From assembly GCA_029851415.1 (NCBI GenBank), contig CM056743.1, positions 118,202,305 through 118,266,304 of the forward strand: a stretch of DNA of 64,000 nt. Reading direction: 5' to 3'. This document shows positions 1 to 11,935 of the stretch, in pieces (the stretch's first letter is position 1; each line of letters begins with the position of its first letter). The translations under genes were made by a program, and so were the position numbers. The notes beneath the pieces are model-generated. The model ran no database searches. It saw nothing but the letters and a program-made list of their open reading frames with translations, and was not told the DNA's origin. The DNA comes from Eretmocerus hayati (Eukaryota > Arthropoda > Insecta > Hymenoptera > Aphelinidae).

Positions 1-1193
1 AGTGGAGGAAGGTGTGCCTCACTTTGCTCAGCCGTGACACGTAAAGATGTGAGTGACACAGATTTTTGGGCAAAAATTCTTGACTCGCTCTAGGCGCTAC
101 AGCTCGTGGAGCGTAATCTAGAGATACTCCGGAGGATTTTTATCATATTTTCCTTAGAAAAACGGAGAAATTGAGCTACTGTAAACCTATGTGCCTTGAC
201 GAAGAAGCCAGGGAACCGGATAAAACGAAAAAGAGAACCTTCGTACAACATGCCGAATCGTACAGCTTTTGGGAAGACACGCGCGCGGCAGGGGGGGCAT
301 AGATCTCTAAACACTGTGAACATATTACGAATACCCTCAAAATATCATACCAATTTCTATCCACCGAGACTTTGAACGCTCCACGAGTACCACCCGTTCG
401 AACGAGGGCTGTGCAACCCCAATATTGTAAAAAATGTATCAAGAAACGATGAAACTATTGGTGGAGAGTTCAGTATATTCCAACTCTGACTTTCGTTACT
501 ATATTCAAACACCTAATTGCATACAATCCTCATATTTAAACCACCGTGCTTGCTCGATGACAAGCTCTAGCCGTACATCTCGATTTCCAGGGGCTGTGAC
601 ACTTTTTGAGGTCGAAAATCGAAAGTTTCAGAGATATTTTCAAATAGTAAGCAAAAGGTTAGGCTGTAGTTACATTACATTGCTTATTACATTGCTTCCA
701 TATTGCTATTAGAGAAACTACCCAGTTCCCGTAGAAATTTGAAAAGTGATCAGTACTCGCGAATACGGTATGTTTTCACAATAAGTTTCAGCTCTCCAGA
801 AAATTTTGAATTCACTCGGGAATGATAAATTACATGATGAGGCAGCATGGGCGACTGTAAAAATGACTATTAGATCGCGATAAATCGACCGAAAGCCATA
901 ACTCTAACTGGATTTCTCCAGTTCACATTATATCAGCTATCGAAAGCCTTATCGTGGTCCAATCCGCGAGCGTTTCTAAACACGCGGAGATCCATCGATC
1001 AATTTCCGAGATAGTAAATTTCATTGAGAGCGCGTCAGATGAATCAACATGTTTTGCAGCATTTTTTGTCCCTTGTATAAAACGTGCAAGATCGCGTGCA
1101 CTCATCAGCCACATAATTCTTCTTAACGGACAGAATAATTCAGACTCAGAGACTCATAGATTGAATTGAGATTTTATCGTTCGGTTGATTTGA
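1..1193. other. No gene recognised
   Basis: AT-rich sequence with only short, unrelated open frames. I recognise no protein motif, RNA gene or transposon terminus here. It ends at the target duplication of the MITE that follows. Confidence 0.6.
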
Positions 1194-1196
1194 TTA

Positions 1197-1628
1197 TGGC
1201 AAGTTTCATTATACGGCCAATCCCGAACCAATGTTATTCCACAAGACACCCGAATTTGAGTGCAACTCGAAATGGAATTTTCGATCGTGTAGATTTAAAT
1301 CGAGCGCCTTGGGCTTGCGATGGTGATACTATGCGATAAGATTGATATGTATCGAGACAAGGATCTGCCGAGCCCTGGCTAGCACAAACGGTTGAGCATC
1401 TTCCCGCCAAGAAAAAGGTTCCTAGTTCAATCCTGAGTCCAGGTGGATCTTTTCTTCCGATAATAATCCTATATCAGTTTTTCACGATTAATAATATCGA
1501 TCATCGTCAAAAACATTTACATGATCGAAATTACGATCGAAAATTCAATTTCGAGTATCACTCAATTTCAGGTGTCTTGTGGCTGGAATAACATTGGTTC
1601 GGTTTTGGCCGTATAATGGAACTTGTCA
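1197..1628. mobile_element. PIF/Harbinger-like MITE, 432 bp, TTA target duplication
   Basis: Imperfect terminal inverted repeats begin TGGCAAGTTTCATTATACGG at the left and read TGACAAGTTCCATTATACGG on the opposite strand at the right. Pairing continues for roughly 100 bp (about 1197-1305 against 1498-1628). The element is flanked by TTA at 1194-1196 and 1629-1631. A TTA or TWA 3-bp duplication is the known signature of PIF/Harbinger elements, so that superfamily is inferred. There is no transposase, so it is non-autonomous. The middle holds a tRNA-like segment, listed separately. Confidence 0.72.
1369..1448 (+). pseudogene. tRNA-like segment inside the MITE (A-box and B-box)
   Basis: The segment contains an A-box-like TGGCTAGCAC followed by GGTTGAGCA, and a B-box-like AGTTCAATCC, at about tRNA spacing. 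A short anticodon-like stem (TCTT/AAGA) lies between them. These are the internal RNA polymerase III promoter elements of tRNAs and tRNA-derived SINEs. The T-arm and acceptor pairings are imperfect and the anticodon loop is one base short, so I read it as a tRNA-derived relic and not a working tRNA. Confidence 0.42.
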
Positions 1629-1631
1629 TTA

Positions 1632-2430
1632 TCAGAAATTCAGAGTTCCGTCAATTCGGGTATACCCGAATATACATATATAATTGCCTGTAGCAATAAA
1701 CAAGCCCGCAGCTGCATCGATAAGTCGGTCATTTTTGTCGATGTGGAATATTATGCCGTGGCGCTAGCCTCCTCCCACAGAGGCGAGCTAATGAATCTCC
1801 GGGGATTTATCTCCGCGTCCGGAGCTATCTCAATCCCGCTACTGACAAACTTTGTTGCCACTATAATATAAACTGACTCGATAACCCCACTGACACTGAC
1901 ATAAGCTTATCGTGTACACATGTGCGCGTATATGATACACTTCTCATTTCATTCACGACTCACTCGCTCGCGGAGATTTCTGATATACGGGACCGGTTGA
2001 TTATTCGCTCGACGATAGCGCGCGTCTTGCGTATGTCACTCACGAGGTCACTCGCTTCGTAAGCTTTTCCTCTCACATAAGCTAAGCTCTTTTTCATCTT
2101 TTCCCCGCTTCCTTTGGTTGCTAAGCTCGATCAATTGTACTCCAAACTCTCAGTGAGAATTTTGTTGGGACAGTGGAATTGACCTCCTCTTGTACTTATT
2201 GGACACTCCAACCACCAATAATATCGAATGTGTTCGGATCCACTATGTTTACTGTAAAAAAAATGAGCAACGGATTTTCAACCACTAGTTGAGAATGATA
2301 TCAACCAGCGGGATCGAATCGTTACTTATGTCAATCGGGTGGTTAAAATTCGGCTCCACACGGTGCGCCCCTGGAGGGGATAACTTCAACAAAAGTGACA
2401 ACAAAAACTGAAAAAGGGGTGTTTTTGTGC
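1632..2430. other. No gene recognised
   Basis: Non-coding as far as I can see. One 82-codon open frame (1623-1871) has no motif I recognise and starts at the edge of the MITE, so I do not call it a gene. Confidence 0.5.
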
Positions 2431-2987
2431 GAATCGTCACGAATCCGATCTGATTTCGAGCGAAATCAAATCAGTTCGCCAAATTTCCCATATATTGCTT
2501 ATGGAGAAATTCAGTGACTCTCCGTCTTCTTCGCTCCTTCGCGGTTTTCTCGCAAATACTCAGAAAGGTGGACGATAGCAAGAAATGTCACGAACACGTT
2601 TTGATAGATTTTTTAAAGATCTACAAGATTATGTAGGTTAAATTCTTCACAAAACTCAAGAGGATTGCAGTATCATGTAAAAAAGACCGAGTTTGACGCA
2701 GAAAATCTCGAGCTTTCTGCTAGGTCTCTACTATTTTCTTCAACACGATCAAAAAAGCCTGAGTTTCTCGACCAATCTAACTACGTCATCTCATAGGTCT
2801 TTGAAAAATCTATAGAAAAATATCCGTTACATGTAATGCTATGACTCATTTCTCCCGAGTATTTGCGAGAAAACCGCGAAGAAGCGAAGAAAACGAGGAG
2901 TGACTGAATTTCTCCATAAGCAATGTATGGGGAATTCTCGGTTTGACAATCACTCAGAATGGCGAGCTGATACGATTTCGCTCTGAA
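2431..2987. mobile_element. Foldback element, about 0.56 kb
   Basis: Arms of about 130 bp are inverted copies around a centre near 2709. For example ATTGCTTATGGAGAAATTCA at about 2494 pairs with its complement near 2905-2924, and the segment with GCGAATACTC-type sequence near 2550 pairs near 2860. The interior also shows partial pairing. It has the form of a MITE or foldback element. No clear target duplication is seen, so the ends are approximate. Confidence 0.55.
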
Positions 2988-3022
2988 TCAGGTGAATTCG
3001 CGAAGATTCGAACAAAATCGCT

Positions 3023-3170
3023 CCTTTTTATTACTAAACGCTTTTATTGTACTTCGCCTTGATGTAGGGCTTTGTAACTATATCTGGGTGGTGCATCAAT
3101 TTTTGGCTTCCGGTCCACCGCCAACAGCCAATCATGATCATGTCCGCGGCATTTCAAATCAGCCAAACAC
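3023..3170 (+). repeat. Dispersed direct repeat, copy 1 of 2
   Basis: About 148 bp starting CTTTTTATTACTAAACGC and ending near TTTCAAATCAGCC. It recurs in the same orientation about 610 bp downstream with substitutions and small gaps. There is no protein or RNA motif. It may be part of an unrecognised interspersed repeat. Confidence 0.6.
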
Positions 3171-3632
3171 AGTCATGAATATATAAGTTCTGGGGAAATC
3201 TCCGAAACCTCCTTGGTCTTGTCAGCAGTCGCGAGTGACTTTACCAGCACAATTGTCAGATCTTTTAGGTCATACTTACGTCCAGTTGCGTCAGTGTCTG
3301 ATGACTCTAATCGACTGGAGCTCATTCACAAACGCTTTTATAACGCTTCACCGAGCTCATATAGTTTTCTCCGGACTGAGCCCGTCTATTGTTAATTTTC
3401 GTACCCGATCACATATTTGTGAACACGTGTTCGTGCAGGCTTGGGGCCTGGGCACGTGAGCCAGCATGAGCTAGGGAGGATATGGGGAGATCGATATCGA
3501 TGCGACAGTGAGCAGTCCAGGTAGTGAGCAGCGCTCATCCCCCGTCTCATTGGCGCCGAAATTCAAGTACGAGATACGACACCCATAGATCATCATGTAT
3601 TCTTCTCCAAGCACCGCGCCCTCTAACATCGT

Positions 3633-3777
3633 ACTTTTTTATTATTAAACGCTTTTATTGCACTTCGCCTCGGCCTAGCGCTTTGTAACTATATCTAGTG
3701 GTGCATCAATTTTAAGCCTCCGATCCACTGCCATACAGCCAATCATGATCATGAGCGGCGTTTCAAATCAGCCTAAA
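3633..3777 (+). repeat. Dispersed direct repeat, copy 2 of 2
   Basis: Second copy of the 3023-3170 unit. It shares TTTTATTATTAAACGCTTTT, CTTTGTAACTATATCT and CAGCCAATCATGATCATG, with roughly a tenth of positions changed. The 460 bp between the copies holds no recognised gene. Confidence 0.6.
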
Positions 3778-4684
3778 ATTCAACTCGAGACAATCACTCG
3801 AAATGCAAGTATCAATCGACCAAAATGGCAAAACTGAACAATTCTGTGGCGGTCAGACGAAAGGGCGTGAGTCCATTTGAATGAAAATTGAGGAAAATAC
3901 GTCTAAATGCTATCATCGAAATACTTGAGAGGCGTTTGATCATGATAGCGGGATTATGAGTATCTTCTATCATAAATGACGAAACAGATCCGCTATTTCG
4001 TGAGTGGCGTGTGGTACTGTCCTAAAACACCAACATATGACAAGAGATCTGGCAAAAAGACGTAAGTCCACTGGACTTACGCCCTTTTGCCAGACTAACA
4101 TCCAAAATCTTTCATCTCTCTCATCTAGTGGGCAAACTGAGATCGGAATAGAATCCCAAATTGCTATGATGAGCTTGTGAAATTGATTCTAAGCCATGAG
4201 GTGGGTTAGCAATTTCAACGGTAGCGTGTAATTCGCGAATACATGATTTGATTCCCATGGCGATTTGAACCTTCGTACGAACACGACCACACTCACCTAC
4301 ACACATACACACATTCACATACTCACACGCACACACACACAAACCCTCAGATGAAAGTGATCATAAATGATGTGAAGATTCTTGAATATAATCAATGAAT
4401 TCAAATCATTGTTATTTTCTCGCTAGCAGTTTCGTTCATATTTCCGATTGATAAGGTAACTGTACCCAACATGCCTCTGTATGCAGACCCCAGACTTGCG
4501 GGCTCTCGCTGAGCATCGCTCAAGTATATTTTACATTTGTTATGTTGCAATATGGGAAACCAATGATTTGGACTGACCTCGGGTGATTACTGCATCTCCT
4601 AGAAAATAGAAAGTAAGTATTCGCATTGTCCGTGCTTGCACACTTGAAGAATCGCCAACGAAATCGCTTTATAGTAGAACCGGT
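3778..4684. other. No gene recognised; CA-rich patch
   Basis: Non-coding as far as I can see. An interrupted CA/TG microsatellite lies at about 4288-4342. Repeats of CTTACGCC/GGCGTAAG near 4060-4100 recall the GGGCGTAA motif of the 6.7-7.7 kb element. Confidence 0.45.
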
Positions 4685-4975
4685 GTCATACTATGATTTT
4701 TGATCGTCTGTGCGCAAATGAGTCATTTGCGCACTGTTTTCCGCTTTTCATTTGCTCACAGAAGATCAAAAAACATAGTATGATACTCGGGCGCAATGTT
4801 TTCGCTTTCTCGTGACTATTTGATTTGAAAAAAAAAAAAAGTCACTCAAAGTGCAAAAACCATCGTTTGCGCCCTTGTATCATAATATGCTATTTTGATC
4901 TTCTGCGAGCAAATGAAAAGCGACAAACAGTGTGTAAATGACACATTTGCGCACAGACGATCAAAATAGTATGTT
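4685..4975. mobile_element. Palindromic repeat rich in TTTGCGCA, MITE-like
   Basis: The two halves are inverted copies. GATCGTCTGTGCGCAAATGA near 4709 pairs with TTTGCGCACAGACGATC near 4944, with further short inverted repeats of CATTTGCGCAC inside each half. It starts and ends next to ATACTAT/ATAGTAT. A 13-A run lies near 4830. The form suggests a foldback MITE. The family is not recognised and the exact ends are uncertain. Confidence 0.5.
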
Positions 4976-5859
4976 TTGCACCAAGTTCATGAGGTTGTAG
5001 CTCGCTCCTGAGCGATTTGTTTTCGGCCCAAGCCCCAGGCAAGGGTCGAAATAATCGCTCGGAAGCGGGGAACCTTAAGAACGAGGTGCAAATACTATTT
5101 TATGCAATTTTACGAGCACCCAAACATCGGAGAATTGCATAGAATAGTATACGCAACACGGGTGAGAAATGTTTGCACACTACGCCAACTCGCACTCGTT
5201 TGGCATGCAACTTTGCGGAAATTGACCTTCTCGCACTTGGTGCGTAATATTCTATTTTGGCACACCGTGCGTGAAAGTGTCCTTTTCGCACGGGTTTTCC
5301 AAATCCGCCCATAGTTTGTCTAATAATAAAAGCGAATAAAAAGAGCACATCTGTACTCGGTCGCAAAACCTGGATCTTGCATACTCGTGACAATCCTGAC
5401 CCTCGTCTTTGGCTCCGTCTGGAAGAAGACGCTGGGAGGGTGAAATCCAACTTTTGCGTCTATGTATCGTAAACTACTATTTTAAATATTTTCTCAGACA
5501 TTGCTGATGGCTTCTAATTAACCCTCAGAGTACCGGTATGACGCCACATGACGCAGTGACTTCACGATTCGGTCGTTCAACTGAAACTGAGAGTTCCTCA
5601 GTGCAATATAGTCACTTCCCTTCGTCTCAGAGAGACAAATATTTTCCGTTTTCCAATTTGGTTGGGTAATCAACGACAATCGACTCATTTGGGTCGGAAC
5701 TATGACCATCTGAAGTTTGATGTTTCTCACCGCATTTACTGTGGTCGTGATCTTGAAAATGCAGTAAGCTGTAAAGATCTCGGGTTATTTTGGTCACTGC
5801 CTTCTGATCTCGTAAGGGGCTTTCATCAACTGCAGTCCTGACATTATAAATCATCAGAT
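4976..5859. other. No gene recognised; more palindromic repeat sequence
   Basis: Contains further CTATTTTATGCAA and GTGCGTAATATTCTATTTT segments (about 5085-5330), related in style to the element just upstream. After 5460 the sequence is plain AT-rich DNA with no recognised coding potential. Confidence 0.4.
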
Positions 5860-8226
5860 GTAAGTAATTCCACGCGAAACAGACCTACGGAAAAGTTTCA
5901 TGTCTCTGATAGTTTTCTTGGCTTTACTATTCAATTCAGTGGTACAAAATATGAACTTTTTACCACCCATGAGACTCCATAAAAATTTCCCAGGTACCCG
6001 GGGCACATCTTAATTGAGGGGCCTGAGGGAACAACTCGCTCTAGCGCTTTTCTCGATTTTCTCTGTGCTCTACTTCCCGCTACCCCCACTCCCAAATTTA
6101 CCCGATATAGTATCCTTATCAATCATCACCAACAACAAAATTTCGGTCTTTTTTTCAATAAAATTGTTCACATTGATTGGATTTCCTTCAGGATGCAGAT
6201 GAAGACTTCTAAACGCATGAGCTTTCCGGTGCTGTGCGCAAAGTGTACGAGAATTGTCCATATAAAATCAAAAAAAATTCACGAAGGACGTGTGATTCTG
6301 CCGTTGCACGTCGTGACTTTGTTCCGAAATATGTGACCTCTCACCATGCAAAGAGAGGTGTACAATCAATAACAATCGAGCTATAGACGTATTTATCGGT
6401 TTCCCTGTGTTGGCGCGTATGCTCAAGTCCAGACAAGTCCAGATTGTGTCGTCCATGTGTTTCGCGGCGCTCTCACCATGAGGAAGTCGGAACCGGGTAA
6501 AGTCGGATCGTTTCGCGTATCCCCCCTCCAACCTCTTCTCCCCGCGACGTCACCCGCGAACGCCATCCTCCGGGATTTCCTGTAGAACCCCCTCCGGTAC
6601 CTCCAACACACCTCCTGATGAGAACTAGTGGTCTTCTCGACGTTGTAGATCTGGTCCCTGGTAAAGCATGGAATTGACTTTGTTAAGTAGTCATTTTGGG
6701 GGAAATTTTTTTGGCTTTCCAATGCAATTGAGGGGGTGGGTGGAAAAGGGGCGTAACCACCATTATGCCCTTTTTCCGGATATCGCTTTTTTTGAGCCCC
6801 TATACCAAGGTCTACCACCCCCCGAAATCCGTTTTTCGTAAGACCCCAAAAACCGTCTGGCAGATAAAAGGGCGTAACCGCCATTACGCCCTTTCATCTG
6901 CACGATAAGAGGGCGTAAGTGCGATGATAGAATGTTGAAAGGGCGTAACTGCTATGATAAGATGTTAAAAGGGCGTAACTGCTGTGATAACATTTCAAAA
7001 GCAGGGCTTCATTTTTTGCTCAGCCCAACAGGATTTGGAAAAAGGGCTTAAGTACCTGAATGAAAAGATTTAAAAGGGCGTAATTACTCTGTAAGAGGGC
7101 GTAAGTGAGGGCGGATCTGGAAAAAGGGCCTAATTACCGAGGAAAGATTTTTTACAAATTCTCCAGAGCCTGGAAACGCTTTTCCACCTGATATAACGAT
7201 GAAAACATGTTGTTTTACCTTCAAACGGAGTGTTTTTACCCTTCCCTAGTGAAAAAAATTTCTCGTCATTTTCACACGACTGATGGAAGCTTTTCGTGTC
7301 CATAGCACCGTGGAGCATGAATCGAACCGACCCCTAGCAATCAGATATCTTTCAAAACATGCCCAGGAACACTCAAAAAATTTGGACACGATTGGACTTG
7401 ATCGCGAGATTTAATTCCACTTTTTGTGAGGGAGAAAGGCCGAAATTTGACCCTGTATTCGGAAAAAGGGCGTAATAGCATTTTTTGAAATTGCTGAAAA
7501 GAGCTCAAAATCAAATTTCATCCCCCGGATCGGGTTGGGCTATTTCGAGAATGATATTTTCTTCGAAATAAGTCAGCTCAACTTGTCCAATAATGTCTGT
7601 AGCGGTTTTTATCAAGTTTTTATTGATTTTCTTAAAATGACCGTTTTGCAATTACGCCCTCTTTCCACCCACCCCCTCAATCGGTTGAGGAATCCAAATT
7701 CCTGCGCATGCGGAGGAAACAGGCGATTTTCAATCGCCTAGAAAATAGATTTGCAGAAAATAGCAAAAACAGGCCTTAGGACGCAAAAAAATGTTCGGGA
7801 CCACTTTTTTTGAAAGGACATTAAATACCAAATCTTCAAGCGATATCATAAATAGCTTTTGAGGAAATTATTATTTTTGCATTTTTCATTCTCTTGCCCA
7901 CTAAAACCGCCCATAACCTCAAAATCCATTTTACAAGACCGATTTCGATAGGTTTCTCGAAGAACTTTCGGATGCCACAAACCGCATCCCCGTATCTACC
8001 ATATGGTTCAAGAAATATGAATTTTATTGAAAAAAGACCCAAATTTTGTTGTTCGAAATGATTGAAAAAGATAAATAAAAATGTGCCGCAGACCTGGAAA
8101 ATTTCTATGGGATCCCATGGGTAGTGAGAAGTTCATATTTGGTGCCATAGAATCGAGCGGAGAAGCCAAGAAAACAATCTGAGACATGGACCTTTTTCGT
8201 AGGTCTGTTTCACGTGTAATTACTCA
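5860..8226. mobile_element. Long inverted-repeat element, about 2.4 kb
   Basis: The left arm (about 5860-6010, with GAAACAGACCTACG) is inverted relative to the right arm (about 8070-8226, with CGTAGGTCTGTTTC), centred near 7044. A second, inner pair (about 6690-6760 against 7650-7720, both with GAGGGGGTGGGTGGAAA) centres near 7204, so one arm carries an extra insertion. The interior is studded with GGGCGTAA motifs. No transposase is recognised. Superfamily unknown. Confidence 0.55.
6750..7120 (+). repeat. Scattered GGGCGTAA repeat cluster
   Basis: AAGGGCGTAA or a close variant recurs about ten times here and again near 7460 and, inverted, near 7650. Spacing is irregular but often about 35 bp, e.g. 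three successive AAAGGGCGTAACTGCT units near 6935-6990. This is degenerate tandem DNA inside the inverted-repeat element and has no coding potential I can support. Confidence 0.55.
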
Positions 8227-9680
8227 TAAGTGACAGTGGCTCAGAGTTAATGCGCGGTTCCCCTGAACGGCTCCAGTATAATATACGCAAGACGGGCCAA
8301 TTTTCGTGTGATTTTGAAAGGCCACCACCTCAAGAACGAACAAAATTCACTCATGTCACTGATTGAATCGTGTTTGTCTCTGAGAGATCTCCAAATTCTG
8401 TTTTCGGACGTCGAAATCGGTCAAGAGGAACCTGAAACATAGCCTTCAAAGAATATACTGCATTTTGATATGGTCTGCTATCACAGAGGACCGGCATGCG
8501 GCATTACGCCATATGGCATCATGGCCTGACTAGCCAATATTCATCTTTTGTTTGGATATACATAGGGGTCATGTGGACACTTTTAGTAGGAGTTCTGGCA
8601 CTTTCTGAATTCCTAATTAGCTGGTACTGTAAGGGTTAAGAGTGAACAAGGTACTCTGCACGACAGACACTCGAAAAGGGATATTTTTGAAATTTTTTCT
8701 GTAATGTTTTCATTCAATGTCAGTAAGGAGGCGCAAGGATAGTAATATTTTTAATCGTGCTACGCCACGAGATCAATAAACCATTCCCGCTAACTCAATT
8801 CGATTCAATCGCTCGCTCAACCGTGTATGCGAACTAATCGAGTTAGACGTTCTTGGCATTACATGACTGATTAATAATTCGTTCTGGGAAATACCGAAAA
8901 TCAAGGGAATTTGGTGACGTTTTGCAGGGTTGCTCAAATTGGATTGATGCAATGACTGTTGATTGCTCAAGTGCTTAACAAGAGGTTACTCTCTGAAGTA
9001 CTATGATTTGATTGAGGCTTCCAAGAGTACGACCATGTGAATGTTTTTAAGTCAGCTCAATGCATTTGGAGTGCTTTTGTAAACAAAGCCACGAAATTAT
9101 TTCCATTTCATGTGCGACCTCTACGGAACAATCTTCGTATTGAGGTGGTGATGAAGAAAATAGGGATGGAGAAGCTTCGTATAATCTTCCAACTCCCAGT
9201 TTGATTTTAATTCAAACTCATGCATAAAAAATTGAGTTATCGGAAAATTATCTGATTCGGATAAACTCGTAACTACTTCAGCATCAATAAGTGAAATGTT
9301 CTCGCAAAGCAAGAACAACATAACACCCGTACGAGAATGTGGAAAGAGTGCGGGAATGTTACTTTCTCGCGTAGTTCCGGCGACGAGTGCGGGAATTTCC
9401 CACCCGTATTGCTTACACTATTTTATGTAACCTGCGCGGAAAACTGTGCCTCCATGGGATTCTACGGCGAATTTTGAGTATTGGGCTCTCGATGTGATCA
9501 TGGGAATCGGATCTTAATACTATGTTCCCTATTCAATTAAAACAAGATTCTGCTTCGGCGATAAGTTTTTTGAGATTTCAGTTACAGTAGTTCATAAAGA
9601 GTTGCAATGATCTGTATGAACGAACTGCACACTTTTCAATGATCTCAACTAATATTCAGAATGCATTAAATCGACTACAG
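8227..9680. other. No gene recognised
   Basis: No protein, RNA or transposon motif recognised. Around 9310-9430 there are short inverted CCCGTACGAGAA / GAGTGCGGGAAT elements of the palindromic-repeat style seen elsewhere in the window. Confidence 0.45.
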
Positions 9681-9689
9681 GTCATTCAG

Positions 9690-9890
9690 TAAATCGCGGC
9701 GGGAGACAGAGGGTAGGGTATGGCGTTGGAGAGGGCGCAGAGCGGGGTCCAGGGGGCGAAGCCGCTGCCGGGGCCCCCCGGCTGAGAGAAAATTTTGATA
9801 AATGTATCAGAAAAAAATCTCTTGTTCGATATATCATCTAACCAGATAGTTTGGAAATAATCCTCAATTCTCAAAAATTCATTCATTCTG
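9690..9890 (-). repeat. GC-rich dispersed module, copy 1 of 3
   Basis: On the minus strand, GATATATCGAACAAGAGATT and CTGATACATTT lead into a very GC-rich block with hairpin potential containing CCCCCTGGACCCCGCTCTGC. The same layout recurs at about 53824-53990 (plus strand) and 62955-63110 (minus strand). The GC block stands out from its AT-rich surroundings. I do not recognise the family. Confidence 0.6.
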
Positions 9891-10373
9891 ACATTTCCCG
9901 CGTGGAGTATCAGACGACAAACTTTCTTATAATACAAAGTAAGCATTATGATAGTTTGGTTATCGGATACATCTGAAGAAACGATTCTAGAGATTATGGA
10001 TACATCTGTTCATCAAGCGTAGTTTCTCTTGGTGAGGGAATCATCAGGTCATCTCGACCGAATAACCTGGAGATTTTCTTTCATCTTCAGCCGAGCCGTC
10101 AGCAGACACATCGACAAAATTGACCAACTGATCGATGCTTCCATGTTTTCCTGTTGATGAGAATCGTGATCAGCTCATTGTTGTACTGATCTAATTTTCG
10201 TTGAACAATAGTGAGAAAGTTAAGTTTCTCGTACCCTCAACAGAGCAATAATGTCATATTCTCGCACAGTTGGGATTTGGAACTGTGCGAGAAAGCTTTC
10301 CCGCATCACTTTCGGCACGGGTATCATGCATATAGAGTTAACTTTACACACAGTTTTACGCACGGTGGTTCAT
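9891..10373. other. No gene recognised
   Basis: AT-rich, with no recognised coding or RNA feature. Short CGCACAGTT / AACTGTGCGAGAA inverted motifs near 10262-10290 lead into the hairpin that follows. Confidence 0.4.
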
Positions 10374-10438
10374 AATAGTAGATTTCGTACCGAGATTATG
10401 AGGTTGCAGCTCATAATCTCGGTGCAAAATCTACTATT
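10374..10438. repeat. 65-bp hairpin, 29-bp arms, 7-base loop
   Basis: AATAGTAGATTTCGTACCGA and the following bases (10374-10402) pair with 10410-10438 around the loop GTTGCAG. There are only one or two mismatches. Related sequence recurs in the window (e.g. ACTATTTTGCATC near 11930), so it is probably the terminus of a repeat family. Confidence 0.7.
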
Positions 10439-11245
10439 CTGCCTCACACAGGTCTATATGAGTGGTTTTGCCATGAATTCAAGATTTGAAACATTGCATC
10501 GACAATTTGCATATAGCTTTTGACCATCCTCACCAATCGCAATTCGTCTGACGGCATTCGAAAGAGGGGTGTAAAACCTATCGATGTTTTACGTGCAAAG
10601 CCTTTTCAGAGCCGTTCTGGTCCTTGCCAGACTCAAAATCACCTCAAATGACGGTGTAGTCTATATCTTTTTTGGCGTGTCGGAAAAAAATGATCTAAGT
10701 TCTTTTTATTTCGATGAGTATTGTTCTAATCTACACGTAAAAAAATTTGGGGTATTTTTTATGAGATATTACTCTTCTGACATTTTTTTTGTGCGTTGAT
10801 AAATTAAAAGAAGTACAGAATGATTTCTTATGGAGCTGGAACTCCTTGTAGAGCTCTAAAATTACTTTTAACGTGTTTGTCAAGTCATTTCACATCGGAG
10901 GTGTATTTTTTAAGTATCATTTGAGTCATTCAAAGTCTTCAAGAGCTTGAAAAAGTATTTCCAAGACACTTTTATGAACAGAAAATAGCCTCACCAGCAG
11001 ACTCATTAGGTTTTGGACTTGTGAAACTACTTTCAAACGATAGCCCTGGAAATTTTCTTCAAAATGACTTATTATGAAAGTCGATTCGACACACTCAAAA
11101 TGGATTTGCAGCTCTCCAAATCGAAAAAAGAATGTCTAGAATGAAATCTGTGAGCCCCGCAAAGCACCCTGATGACTTCAAAGGACTCTTTGGCAGCTGT
11201 GTGCCACCCGATTCACCTAAAACGGCTCTGAGTAATTCCACGTGA

Positions 11246-11935
11246 ATTCGGCAAGGTTTTCTCCGACCATGTTTTTATTCCTCCATAGGTTTTTTCCCAT
11301 TCCATAGTGTTGAAAAAAGATAGTTCCCATAGTTTATCGGGCCAAATAGTATATTACGCACCTGCGTCCGCGAGGGGCCAAAAGTGACACATTGAGGCCC
11401 GGGTGAGTTGCCGCACGAGCTGCCAGGTGAGGGCGGCATGCCCGCGGCTGCAATGGGTTGCTTTCGTCTCGAGGTGCATATAGTTCTTTTCAGTACACTT
11501 TCATCGAAATTCTATGGTTTCCGACACGATTCCAGGGCAAAATCCCGCACCGCCGCACAGGTTAGAAAACGTCGGAGCATGCATTGTAGCAGACCGAGGG
11601 CGCAGCCCGAGGTCTGATGCGCATGCTCAGTCGTTTTTTGCCCTGGGCGGCAATGCGGGATTTTCTGCCCCGGCATCGGGGCGGAAACCACAGGCTTTCG
11701 ATGCAAGTGTACTGAAAAAATTTTTTCGACGCACCGGACAAGAAAGTACCTGTTTCGCACTGAGTTTCCACTTTCTCTCACAGTTTGTCGAAAAACACAG
11801 TTCGATACACGGGTGTAAAACTTATTTTTCACACCCTCGTGATGGATCCGACCTTTGCCTACGGCTCGTGCCGGAGACCCAATACTCGGACACGAAAAAA
11901 AGTTTTTACACCCTTGTATCGAAATGTACTATTTT
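11246..11935. repeat. GC-richer palindromic insert between the first two copies
   Basis: This stretch is richer in GC than its neighbours and contains nested hairpins, for example AGACCGAGGGCG against CAGCCCGAGGTCT at about 11591-11615. GCACCGCCGCA-type sequence near 11547 also faces GGGCGGCAATGC near 11645. It begins and ends with TAGTATATTACGCACC / GTACTATTTTGCATC-like motifs. Probably another palindromic MITE. Open frames across it are side effects of its GC content. Confidence 0.45.
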
